From positions 1 through 52,840 of the forward strand of contig CALRAI010000003.1 of assembly GCA_943350635.1 (NCBI GenBank): DNA of 52,840 nt, read 5' to 3'. Each line of letters begins with the position of its first letter. Within the stretch, counting starts at the first letter, position 1. Positions 26,745 through 34,452 of the stretch are shown here, one piece after another. Below the pieces are notes generated by a model. It searched no databases and was not told the DNA's origin. It was given only the letters and a program-made list of their open reading frames with translations. Source of the stretch: Candidatus Uhrbacteria bacterium (GTDB lineage Bacteria > Patescibacteriota > Patescibacteriia > UBA9934). A program made the position numbers and the translations under genes.

Positions 26745-27156
26745 CTCCAAAAGATCTGATCCTTTGAGTGGGTTGGGCGCTGCGAAACTCGATGAGTTCA
26801 GCCTATCGCATTTTGAAACCGACATGGTGTTTTTTGGGGGTTTTAAAACAGGGCAATGTAACAGCGTACGATCATGAAAAGCAGCCAAACACAATCGCGC
26901 AATCATTCTGGTCGATTCACGATCGTGAATAGCCTCATCGGCGTTGGGTATAGACGCCACAGTGAGACCATAGATTTCTTAATGCGAATCGTTCGCATTA
27001 GCAAACACCCCCATTTGAAAACGTACTACCTTACTCGCCAATATAACCAAATCGCTGACATCTCGTTCCAACCCCTCTAAAGAATCCCATCAGTACTGTC
27101 TCATCCCAAACACAAAAGCGTAGCCATCTCTGGCTACGCTTTTCGAAATGCCGATC
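26745..27156. other. gene-free stretch with two perfect palindromes
   Basis: No convincing gene is seen. It holds ATTCACGATCGTGAAT (26915-26930, a 16-bp perfect palindrome) and TAATGCGAA-TCG-TTCGCATTA (26980-27000), 50 bp apart, plus a terminator hairpin at 27114-27143. The palindromes look like protein-binding operators, but no gene starts close by on the plus strand until 27507. A 68-codon ORF (26874-27080) has no coding character. Confidence 0.5.
27114..27143 (-). terminator. bidirectional terminator at the end of the DUF378 gene
   Basis: AAAAGCGTAGCCA-TCTC-TGGCTACGCTTTT, a perfect 13-bp stem with A- and T-tracts on both sides. Confidence 0.8.
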
Positions 27157-27378
27157 TTACATCTTGCATTGCTTGCACTTGCCACAAAACAACATCGCAA
27201 TCGCGGAAAGCCCAACGAGCATGTACACAATATTCTCTAAGGTTCCGTTGGAAACGTTTCCAAGAAGGGAGTGCACAAGGTTCCATTGGAAGAATCCAAC
27301 CAGTCCCCAGTTGATTGCACCCACCCACACCAAAACACCAGCTACCTTGTGTACCGAGCATTCGCCTTTAGCCATCAT
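27157..27378 (-). CDS. DUF378 family membrane protein with a Cys tail
   Basis: The product has 73 residues if started at the ATG-ATG pair at 27378; earlier in-frame ATGs up to 27441 give a less typical N-terminus. Two transmembrane helices carry the DUF378 (YuzA-like) pattern: VAGVLVWVGAINWGLVGFF, then ENIVYMLVGLSAIAMLF. The family has no established function. The last ten residues, CGKCKQCKM, form an unusual C-x2-C-x2-C cluster that could bind metal on the membrane face. It is a monocistronic minus-strand gene ending in a strong terminator. A possible -10 (TATTCT) lies about 20 bp upstream. Confidence 0.8.
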   Translation of the reverse strand: MMAKGECSVHKVAGVLVWVGAINWGLVGFFQWNLVHSLLGNVSNGTLENIVYMLVGLSAIAMLFCGKCKQCKM

Positions 27379-27456
27379 AGAAACTCGTTTAAGAATAATA
27401 TCTTCAAATACATAATACATGAAATTCATGACGTTTTTCATGCACTGTGGAAAACG

Positions 27457-27485
27457 TTGACACTATGGGTGTTGATTGATGTAGT
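27457..27485 (+). promoter_or_regulatory. promoter TTGACA-N17-TGTAGT for the acyltransferase-like gene
   Basis: TTGACA 27457-27462 and TGTAGT 27480-27485. TTGGAGGG follows, 6 nt before the ATG at 27507. Confidence 0.6.
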
Positions 27486-27506
27486 ACTCCTGCCATTGGA
27501 GGGTAT

Positions 27507-28373
27507 ATGGCCACTTTTCGTCTGTTTCGCGGTTCTGCCGCGTTCGTCTTCGGCATCACTGTGGTTGCGGGATCGGCGATCGCTATGATCGTTCTTGCGC
27601 TTCTCGAGCGTATCATCCCGTTCGTCTACCAGGCTCCGAGCCGTTTGCGCAGGGCGCCGGCTGCAGCAGGGTGGCTGTTCTGGAATATTGTAGGTCGATT
27701 CGCGCTCGGCGCTCGTGGTGAATGCTCTGGGAACATCCCGTCGGCTGAGGAAGGAGAGGTGCGCATTCTCATCGCGAACCACCCGTCCATGATTGGTGCG
27801 ATGTTCTTTCTCGCCTTCGTGAGCAAGTTCGTCAGTACGCAGTTGGTCTGGATTGGAAAATCTGAGCATCTGTGGAATCCGTTTATCGGCTGGCCCTTGT
27901 GGCTGATCGACGGCGCTATCTTCATCTACCGTGCTGCCCGCGAGCAGGCACTTGCCGCCATCGGGCTCAAAGTTCCTTTTGCAGCAGCACAAGGTGCGGT
28001 GATCGGCATCTTCCCGGACAGTTCTCGTCCCACAAGTAGTGCAATCGCAAAAAACCACGCACGCCACGCTGCTCGCGGTGTGGACGTTTCGCAGTTTCCT
28101 CACACTCTCGTGCCAAGCTCCGGCGGCGTAGCCGAGATTCTGGACGGGGTTCGCGGCAGGAAAGTCATCATCATCAACGTCACAGCCGGATTCAACCGGC
28201 CAGACACGCGGTACGGCGACATCTTCGGCCTGGTTGGTTCCACGTACTTCTTTCACGTGGAAGTGCTCGAGAACTTTCCCGCCGGTCTCGACGAGCGGCG
28301 CGCTGCGCTCATCGCGCTGTGGGTAGAGAAGAATCAGCGACTTTGTCACTGGAAGCAGTCAGGATTTTTGTGA
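27507..28373 (+). CDS. PlsC-like phospholipid acyltransferase family protein with altered catalytic motif
   Basis: The 288-residue protein has an N-terminal transmembrane helix (about 12-36). It then shows the lysophosphatidate acyltransferase layout: motif I region ILIANHPSMIGAMFF, motif III VIGIFPDSSRP and a downstream VPSSGG. The family moves an acyl chain to lysophosphatidate at the inner membrane face. In the usual NHx4D motif the Asp assists catalysis; here the sequence reads N-H-P-S-M-I-G, with Gly at that place, and FPEGTR is changed to FPDSSR. It may be inactive, use another residue, or act on a different substrate. GGAGGG precedes the ATG by 3-8 nt. It is a solitary GC-rich gene with its own promoter and terminator. 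Confidence 0.65.
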   Translation: MATFRLFRGSAAFVFGITVVAGSAIAMIVLALLERIIPFVYQAPSRLRRAPAAAGWLFWNIVGRFALGARGECSGNIPSAEEGEVRILIANHPSMIGAMFFLAFVSKFVSTQLVWIGKSEHLWNPFIGWPLWLIDGAIFIYRAAREQALAAIGLKVPFAAAQGAVIGIFPDSSRPTSSAIAKNHARHAARGVDVSQFPHTLVPSSGGVAEILDGVRGRKVIIINVTAGFNRPDTRYGDIFGLVGSTYFFHVEVLENFPAGLDERRAALIALWVEKNQRLCHWKQSGFL

Positions 28374-28384
28374 GAAACTTCCGT

Positions 28385-28438
28385 AACCGCATTCGTGGTG
28401 CGGGCTCAACGAGAGCCTCGCCCTCGGGTGCGGTTTTT
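28385..28438 (+). terminator. terminator after the 27507 gene
   Basis: AACCGCA (28385-28391) pairs with TGCGGTT (28429-28435) around an inner GGGCTC/GAGCC stem, followed by TTT. Confidence 0.75.
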
Positions 28439-28465
28439 GCATTGAAATTGCGCGGATGGCTTGGC

Positions 28466-28493
28466 TTGTCAAAACCCGCGAGCGTGGTACTAT
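28466..28493 (+). promoter_or_regulatory. promoter TTGTCA-N16-TACTAT for tRNA-Asp
   Basis: TTGTCA 28466-28471, TACTAT 28488-28493, ending 23 bp before the mature tRNA 5' end. Confidence 0.65.
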
Positions 28494-28516
28494 ATCGCAG
28501 CCTAAATGATTCATTT

Positions 28517-28593
28517 GGGTCGGTAGCTCAACTGGTTAGAGCGCTGCCCTGTCACGGCAGAGGTTGCGGGTTCGAGTCCCGTCCGTCCCGCCA
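28517..28593 (+). tRNA. tRNA-Asp (GTC), CCA encoded
   Basis: Cloverleaf with acceptor GGGTCGG / CCGTCCC, D-arm GCTC...GAGC, anticodon stem CTGCC/GGCAG with loop CTGTCAC (anticodon GTC, 28551-28553), T-arm GCGGG-TTCGAGT-CCCGT, discriminator G and genomic CCA. The acceptor has one U-U mismatch at position 4:69. Its 3' half is overlapped on the other strand by the end of a serine recombinase gene, marking it as an integration site. Confidence 0.93.
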
Positions 28594-30108
28594 CAAAGGA
28601 CGATCTGTAGAAATACCGATCGTCTTTTGTATTGAGACTGTCATGTTTAATACTAAATCAAAGGGCTTTTTGAGTTCAAAGGTCAGTTCTCTGTCATCTA
28701 CTTTCGGGTTCTGAATAAGGAAATTCAAGAATGCCCGCTTTTCATGGGTTTCAGAACCATCAAAGATTTCTCGTGCTCGTCGAGCTAAAGAAAGTACCGT
28801 AACGACAGTGGTTTGATAGTCGTAGTTCCCCTTTGAGTGTTCTTCCATTTCGATACCAAGCGTTTGAATACTATCCGTAAGTTCCTGCATCTTTTTGTCG
28901 TAGTCTGCCTTAGTAATACTCTCATCGATAAAGAGGTTGATTAGGCGATCTTTCTGTTTTGTGAGCCGATCGTGTTCGGCTCGGATACGACAAACCTGCG
29001 CCTGATGGAAGGCTATTTCTGCCTCTGTGGTCTTTCTAAGCTCTGCCACGAGGTCTTCCTGTACCTTTTGCTCAATGCTCGCCAAACGGTCAAAAACGGC
29101 GTACACGGGCGTTAAAAGCTTTTTCTCATTGATATACGTCCGTTTACAGGTCTTCTTGGAATTGGTGCAGCTGTAAAGGTTGTATTCCCGTCCACTCTTC
29201 TTCTTTTTGTATTCCGGCGTAATCGAGCAACCACAACGAGCACAATGGAGCAAACCCTGAAAAATATAGTTCCTCGTTGATTTGCTTGGTTCTTTCATTC
29301 TGTTTTCCCGCACCCTTTTGCAACGATCAAACAGTTCTTTGGAAATGAGCTTTTCGTATCTATGGGGGTAGGCTTGATCGTACTTTTTTGAATATGCCAT
29401 TCCGTAGTAGAAGGTATTTTTCAAAACATTTTCAATTGCACTCTTTGAGAGCATATTGCCCTCTCGGCTTTTGAGCCCCGCCTTTGTTATTTCATCTAAT
29501 GTTGTCTGCATTGAGTGATTGCCCGTCGCGTACATTTCAAAAATCTTCACGATCAAGTGAGCTCTCTGAGGATCGGGTACTACGTCTTTATTTCCAATGA
29601 GATCATCCTGATTGATGTATCCGATTATCGCTTGACCCGTAATCTCCCCCTTACGCCTCTTTTGTTCAAACGCGCGTCCGACGTTGTCGCTGATCGCGTC
29701 CGAGTAATACTTCGCCAAACCCAAAGTCATGCTGAACTGAAACTTTTCAGAAGCTGATATTTCGCTATTGATGATTTGACCGTCCGAAATGAAATGAAGT
29801 TCAATTTGACCATTAACAGCCTTGTCGTACAAAGCCGAAACGCGTATATCAAAAACGTTACGCGAAAGTCGATCAACCTTATCAAAACAGACAGCGATCT
29901 TTTCTTTCGTCTGTTCTATGAATTCCAAGATTTTATCGAACTCATCCCGCTTTGTCTTATACGCACTTTCGTCGAATTGAAACGTTTCAACGATCTCAAA
30001 TGCCTTCCTCTTACAATACGCCTGCATACGCTCAATCTGCGCCGGAAGCGAATTCCCAGCCTCGCGTTGCTCTTCGGTTGAAACACGGGCAAGGATTACG
30101 GCTTTCAT
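28552..30108 (-). CDS. large serine recombinase (site-specific integrase)
   Basis: The 518-residue protein has the resolvase catalytic domain first: ILARVSTEEQREAGNSLPAQ with nucleophile Ser10, and DKVDRLSRN with the conserved Arg. A recombinase domain follows (KFQFSMTLGLAKYYSDAISD...RRKGEITG), then a zinc-ribbon (CARCGCS...YSCTNSKKTC) and a coiled-coil C-terminus. Such enzymes integrate and excise elements at short att sites. The stop codon TGA is read from bases 28552-28554, overlapping the anticodon of tRNA-Asp on the other strand. The final residues (WRDGRDSNPQPLP) are antisense tRNA sequence, so the protein's tail is set by the integration site. The start overlaps the res stop by 4 bp, so it is the last gene of the HTH-mod-res operon. 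Confidence 0.92.
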   Translation of the reverse strand: MKAVILARVSTEEQREAGNSLPAQIERMQAYCKRKAFEIVETFQFDESAYKTKRDEFDKILEFIEQTKEKIAVCFDKVDRLSRNVFDIRVSALYDKAVNGQIELHFISDGQIINSEISASEKFQFSMTLGLAKYYSDAISDNVGRAFEQKRRKGEITGQAIIGYINQDDLIGNKDVVPDPQRAHLIVKIFEMYATGNHSMQTTLDEITKAGLKSREGNMLSKSAIENVLKNTFYYGMAYSKKYDQAYPHRYEKLISKELFDRCKRVRENRMKEPSKSTRNYIFQGLLHCARCGCSITPEYKKKKSGREYNLYSCTNSKKTCKRTYINEKKLLTPVYAVFDRLASIEQKVQEDLVAELRKTTEAEIAFHQAQVCRIRAEHDRLTKQKDRLINLFIDESITKADYDKKMQELTDSIQTLGIEMEEHSKGNYDYQTTVVTVLSLARRAREIFDGSETHEKRAFLNFLIQNPKVDDRELTFELKKPFDLVLNMTVSIQKTIGISTDRPLWRDGRDSNPQPLP

Positions 30109-32411
30109 AGCTGATCAAATCGCTTCCAGCCTGCATTGGTTTTATCGTCTGTATATTTCATTCCGGTAAAAACAAATGTTCCAGTGCGATCGGTGGTAAC
30201 GAGTCCACCAAAAAGGCTCTGTTCGGAATGATCTTTTATATATGCCTGTAGCGCATTCGATTTTACAGTCGCATCTTTCCCGGAAGCGGTGAAGCCGGAT
30301 TTTGTATCAAATACTCCGATAGATCCCCTATCAAAACGCACGATGTAATCGGGATAAAATGCTCGCTCAAAACCCGTGGATTCATCGATGTAAGGAATTG
30401 CAAAATACGAGTCTTTTGATTCTCCATTTTTATACCACCATTCAATAGTTTTTGACGCTTCGAGGATATCCTCAAAAGTCTTTTCTTGAATGGAGCGTTC
30501 CTGATCGAGTAATGCCTTTGTTGGGTGTTGTGCTGATACAACAATGGACTGCTCGCCATTTGCCAGCTCAAATCGCTCGTTAAAATAATCTACTTCCGGA
30601 ACATTCCAATTGTATTTTCGCTTTTTCTGTTTTGCCTGTTTCTCGACTTTATCAATCTCTTTAAACTTGCCCTTTGCACTCTCAATAATTTCGCGAAATA
30701 TCTTCTGGTTAATTTCCGAACAAACCACGATACGTTGGACTTCTAACCTGCTGATCGTTTCGTATCCAAGCTGTTTATCGAACCAGTCATAAATTGCTTG
30801 CTGAATCTTCGTATGGGAACGTACTGGCGCAAACGGTAGTGAGCATACCTTCGCGAATACTTCATACGCGCGCTTAATTTCATCCGGCGATACTGCGAAT
30901 TCCGCGCAACCTGTACCAAGGATTTCTTTTCGCATTTGTTCGTCAATATTCTGGATTATCGCGTCGGAAATAATTACCTTCGTCAATTCTTGCGGCAATA
31001 GATCAAGCTTAATATCAGCTTTGTCTTTCGCTACTCGTTGGTTATCTTCTTCGAGAATACCAAAATACTTATTTGCCTCTTGTTTAAAGAGTCTGCGAAA
31101 TGAAAGGGTAAGATCGCCGTAATCAATTCTGCTTAAATAGATAGAAGCAAGATCAATGGGCTTATAGCTATCTCTACGAACGACACGATGAACTTTGAAA
31201 TATCCTTCGCTTGTACCATCTTGTGCAACGTTTATACGGTCAAGGTTTGTAAATACATATGCTTGGTTCAGGGAATCGTTCTCATAATGTTTTGCTTCTG
31301 GCATTCGCATGATGCGTCCAATGGTTTGAATTTCGAATTGATCGACCTTAATATCACGGAACATTACAAGGATTTGAGCACGAGGGCAGTCCCATCCAAG
31401 TGCGATGGCTTGTTTGAAAATAAGAACATCAACAGGAGAATCATTTTCTGTTATTTCCTCGGTATTATCCTTGCGGTCTGAAAGCCAAACAGCGAGTCTA
31501 CCGTTTTCAACCGTAATTCCATGCTTAGTTTTCAGAATATTTTCTACTTCTTCAAGCTTTGATTGATCGAGCGCGCTTGTAGCTTGAGTATCGCTTGGGA
31601 GCTGAATCAATAGGAGTGGGCGAACATTAGAGCCCTCCGCAATAAAACCAGAACCAAGAGCCTCACGCTTTGCGAGCGAAGCTTCAATAACGACCTCGTC
31701 TGCTGTTTTTCTAAAGTCGCCTAGGCTTCCAAACGCTTCATTAACGATGGTTGCAGATTTAATCATTCCTTCTGAAACAACATCATCGAAACGAATCGAT
31801 ATGAACCCAGCTTCTTCTTGCTCGATCTCTTCGGGGGAAGGAATGACTGATGGAGTAGCAGATACTTCGATGATCAGCTTCGGTGCGATGATACCCTGAA
31901 CAAGCTCCTGTGAACGTTCTGACCAATAATGATAATGACTCTCGTCAACTATTAAGATTATTTCCAAACCAGCCTCTTTGCTATTCGCTACATAGCTTTG
32001 CAGGTTGCGGTTTCCCTCTCCCTCCTTCATGAAAAGATTCTTGAATTCACCTGTTTGTTTATCTTGTTTTGTGAGACTTTCCCAATTGACGAACACGATT
32101 TGATTTTCCTGAAATTGATCATCTGTTATTTCATCAAGCAATGAAAGAACATAACGAGAATCGGCGAGATAGCCCGCAACCTTTTCTTTGCTTTGCAAGT
32201 GAAGATCATTACTTGAAATCCACAGAAAAGCATAGTGATGAGGAAGCTTTGCCAACGTGAGTTGCTTCAAAAATTCAGCGATGACAATTGTCTTACCTGA
32301 CCCCGTCGGTGCTTTAAGCACACAGACACGGCTCCCTTCCTTTTGAAGAAGCGTAGTAGATCGTGCAATTAATTTTGTGACAGCATTTTGCTGATAGCGT
32401 TTGAGAATCAT
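30105..32411 (-). CDS. res: type III restriction enzyme, helicase/nuclease subunit (Res)
   Basis: The product has 768 residues. Superfamily 2 helicase motifs are present: Walker A KAPTGSGKT, DESH box IVDESHYH, motif III SATPS and motif VI QTIGRIMRMPE. Near the C-terminus the PD-(D/E)xK nuclease residues appear as FYPDYIVRF...GVFDTKSG. Res translocates on DNA and cuts when two unmodified inversely oriented sites meet. It starts 1 bp after the mod stop and overlaps the recombinase start, so restriction and recombination genes are translated from one mRNA. The length is a little short for Res, but all core motifs are there. Confidence 0.88.
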   Translation of the reverse strand: MILKRYQQNAVTKLIARSTTLLQKEGSRVCVLKAPTGSGKTIVIAEFLKQLTLAKLPHHYAFLWISSNDLHLQSKEKVAGYLADSRYVLSLLDEITDDQFQENQIVFVNWESLTKQDKQTGEFKNLFMKEGEGNRNLQSYVANSKEAGLEIILIVDESHYHYWSERSQELVQGIIAPKLIIEVSATPSVIPSPEEIEQEEAGFISIRFDDVVSEGMIKSATIVNEAFGSLGDFRKTADEVVIEASLAKREALGSGFIAEGSNVRPLLLIQLPSDTQATSALDQSKLEEVENILKTKHGITVENGRLAVWLSDRKDNTEEITENDSPVDVLIFKQAIALGWDCPRAQILVMFRDIKVDQFEIQTIGRIMRMPEAKHYENDSLNQAYVFTNLDRINVAQDGTSEGYFKVHRVVRRDSYKPIDLASIYLSRIDYGDLTLSFRRLFKQEANKYFGILEEDNQRVAKDKADIKLDLLPQELTKVIISDAIIQNIDEQMRKEILGTGCAEFAVSPDEIKRAYEVFAKVCSLPFAPVRSHTKIQQAIYDWFDKQLGYETISRLEVQRIVVCSEINQKIFREIIESAKGKFKEIDKVEKQAKQKKRKYNWNVPEVDYFNERFELANGEQSIVVSAQHPTKALLDQERSIQEKTFEDILEASKTIEWWYKNGESKDSYFAIPYIDESTGFERAFYPDYIVRFDRGSIGVFDTKSGFTASGKDATVKSNALQAYIKDHSEQSLFGGLVTTDRTGTFVFTGMKYTDDKTNAGWKRFDQL

Positions 32412-32412
32412 A

Positions 32413-34086
32413 TTAATCGCAGATTTTTCGATAAACCTCTAAGATTGCCTCCGGAATTGGACACAGCGTATGTTTCACGGAGAGATCTTCAAAATCTTCG
32501 CTAAATACATCGTCGGTCAGCGTGAATATATACAAGTGCGCCGGAAGCTTTAATGCATCAATTCTTTGTTTGAATACATCTACTTCGTCAAGATCAAATA
32601 GGATTCCAGTTGCAACCTTTCCATTCGTAAAGATTTTGTACTCCTGATTGTCTGCCTTCTTTGTAAACGCATTTTCTCTAACACAAATCATTTCCGTTGA
32701 CCGTCTTACAAGCGTCTTTCTCGTATCATCAGATGCTTCTGATTTGGGAATAAAAACTGTTTTGAAGTAACGAAGATTACTTGGAATGCCTTTTTCGTCG
32801 GAGTAACCCTCTATAGATTTTTTAATTCGAGGGTATGTTACTTCTTCGGCAATCCCGTTTTCATTGTTTGTTACAAGAATAAATTGGCGAGATCCCTCAT
32901 CCTCTTCGTTTAATTTCATTACCGCATGTCCAGTCGTTCCAGATCCGGCAAAATAATCCAATACAATTGCATTTCTATTGTTAGCTATTACAGCGTGTAG
33001 GCATTCTCTGACGAGGTGAAGGGATTTTGGAAATGAAAAATCACAATTTGGAAGAATCTCTCGCAAAAGCTTTGTTCCATGTAATGAGCCATTATATTCC
33101 GGTTCAGTCCAAACGGTTTTATATTTCTCGTACTCTTTGTAGATTTCAATCTCAAAACCTTCATCAATCTTTTTTGGTTTCAAAATATCTAAAATGTCTT
33201 CTACGCTCTGTCTAGCGTATCTCCATTTTCTTTCTAGTCCTTTTACATCAATTGGCCACACTTCATAAATATCATCGTCGCGCTTGACGGTTTGAGCTTT
33301 TGGATGGAAATCATTGTTTGGCACTTCGCCTAATCCGATAATTTGACCATCTTTAATCAAAAAAGGATAAAAACAATTCTTTGCATCTGTCCTCATCGAC
33401 TCTCCGCCCTTATCGCGAAGATTAAGGTTTGCCTTTGAGTAAGTTTTACGTTTCTTTTCTTGAATTATATTTTTCCCCGTAGGAATGACGTAATAGGCAT
33501 ACTCATGTGTGTATGAAAAGTTTTTACCCTGTACACCTCGCGGGTTATGTATAACGGTTATTGAGTGAAGTTCTTTATTGGGGAACATTTCTTCAAGCAT
33601 TACTCCGAGGTGAGCGTGTTCATTTTCATCAATCGCGCAAATAAGCACGCCATCACTTTTAAGGAGTTTCTTCGCGAGTAAGAGACGGTTGTGCATCATC
33701 GATAACCACTTGCTGTGCCGGAATGTGTCGTTGATATCAACGTAATCATTGTTGTACTTCCAGTCTCTCGCGCCAGTGTTATATGGCGGATCGATATAGA
33801 TCACATCTACTTTCCCCGCATGAGTAAAACTCAATACCGAAAGCGCGTGATAATTATCACCCTCAATAATAAGATTTGTTGGTTGGTCTGGAGCTTCTTC
33901 AATTGCACGTTCTTTCACTTCTTCCAATACAGGCAATTCCGATTTACAAAGCGAAATAACGTTTTCTGGTTTACTTTCCCAAACCAGCCCGTATTTTTTT
34001 CGTTTTTTTAGCGTCTTCACAAGATCAACGAGCTCTTCGCGTGAAAGATCCTCGATCTGCTTCTTTTTTATGGCATTTACTTTCAT
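32413..34086 (-). CDS. mod: type III DNA adenine methyltransferase (Mod)
   Basis: The 557-residue protein has beta-class N6-adenine methyltransferase order: catalytic DPPYNTG (in VDVIYIDPPYNTG) before the AdoMet motif DYFAGSGTTGHAV. Between them lies the variable target-recognition region. The N-terminal segment LIIEGDNYHALSVL is typical of Mod subunits. Mod modifies one strand of an asymmetric site and directs the Res subunit next to it. The start overlaps the HTH gene stop by 4 bp. Phase-variable repeats, common in pathogen mod genes, are not seen. Confidence 0.92.
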   Translation of the reverse strand: MKVNAIKKKQIEDLSREELVDLVKTLKKRKKYGLVWESKPENVISLCKSELPVLEEVKERAIEEAPDQPTNLIIEGDNYHALSVLSFTHAGKVDVIYIDPPYNTGARDWKYNNDYVDINDTFRHSKWLSMMHNRLLLAKKLLKSDGVLICAIDENEHAHLGVMLEEMFPNKELHSITVIHNPRGVQGKNFSYTHEYAYYVIPTGKNIIQEKKRKTYSKANLNLRDKGGESMRTDAKNCFYPFLIKDGQIIGLGEVPNNDFHPKAQTVKRDDDIYEVWPIDVKGLERKWRYARQSVEDILDILKPKKIDEGFEIEIYKEYEKYKTVWTEPEYNGSLHGTKLLREILPNCDFSFPKSLHLVRECLHAVIANNRNAIVLDYFAGSGTTGHAVMKLNEEDEGSRQFILVTNNENGIAEEVTYPRIKKSIEGYSDEKGIPSNLRYFKTVFIPKSEASDDTRKTLVRRSTEMICVRENAFTKKADNQEYKIFTNGKVATGILFDLDEVDVFKQRIDALKLPAHLYIFTLTDDVFSEDFEDLSVKHTLCPIPEAILEVYRKICD

Positions 34087-34265
34087 AGCTTGGTATTTGT
34101 TTCTCTTAGAAGTCGCTCAAATTCGCCTTTAGGAATTCGAAATTCTTTGCCGATTTTATGAGCCTGTAATTTTCCTGATTTGATGTACCGATAAATCGTC
34201 ATGATGTTTACCTCCAACACCTTCGATAGATCTTCTGCTGTGTAGAACTCTTTTTCTGCGTTCAT
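34083..34265 (-). CDS. small helix-turn-helix protein (excisionase/MerR-like, HTH_17)
   Basis: The 60-residue protein is a complete winged-helix domain of the excisionase family: FYTAEDLSKVLEVNIMTIYRYIKSGKLQAHKIGKEFRIPK, with the recognition helix at about 18-30 and the wing at 36-44. Such proteins act as recombination directionality factors or local repressors. It is the first gene of the mod-res-recombinase operon. A TATAAT box with an overlapping GTAAAGTAT motif lies 19-30 bp upstream of its ATG, so autoregulation is plausible. Confidence 0.85.
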   Translation of the reverse strand: MNAEKEFYTAEDLSKVLEVNIMTIYRYIKSGKLQAHKIGKEFRIPKGEFERLLRETNTKL

Positions 34266-34283
34266 ATTGTTTATGATGAGATT

Positions 34284-34295
34284 ATTATACTTTAC
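34284..34295 (-). promoter_or_regulatory. -10 box with overlapping GTAAAGTAT motif, HTH-mod-res-recombinase operon
   Basis: Read on the minus strand, GTAAAGTATAAT contains a perfect TATAAT (34289-34284). GTAAAGTAT (34295-34287) recurs at 36671-36663 and at 36690-36698, and with one change at 35750-35742, each ahead of an island gene. Confidence 0.55.
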
Positions 34296-34452
34296 TTTTC
34301 TTTACACTACTACTTTGCGGAGTGGACAGATTTTGCTTACGAGAAGCTAACGCACGTTTAACGTTTTCTGATATCGCATCCGAGTAGGCTTGTGCGTATG
34401 CTTTTGTGACTGCGATGTGAAACTTTTCCACTGGGGTCAATTCGGTTTTCAT
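34285..34452 (-). CDS. 55-residue protein resembling a segment of the serine recombinase
   Basis: This gene is under 60 codons. Its ATG overlaps the stop of the rep gene by 4 bp, a strong sign of translation. It begins MKTELTPVEKFHIAVTKAYAQ and continues AYSDAISENVKRAL. This parallels the island recombinase around residues 120-150 (SASEKFQFSMTLGLAKYYSDAISDNVGRAF), the linker helix after the catalytic domain. The rest is Ser/Lys-rich. It may be the surviving piece of a second recombinase or a small protein that interferes with recombinase assembly. Its stop overlaps the promoter of the HTH operon. No database family is claimed. Confidence 0.55.
   Translation of the reverse strand: MKTELTPVEKFHIAVTKAYAQAYSDAISENVKRALASRKQNLSTPQSSSVKKSKV

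Noticed and set aside
26874-27080. 68-codon plus-strand ORF in the gene-free stretch
   Set aside because: No ribosome site, no conserved features, and it spans both palindromes.
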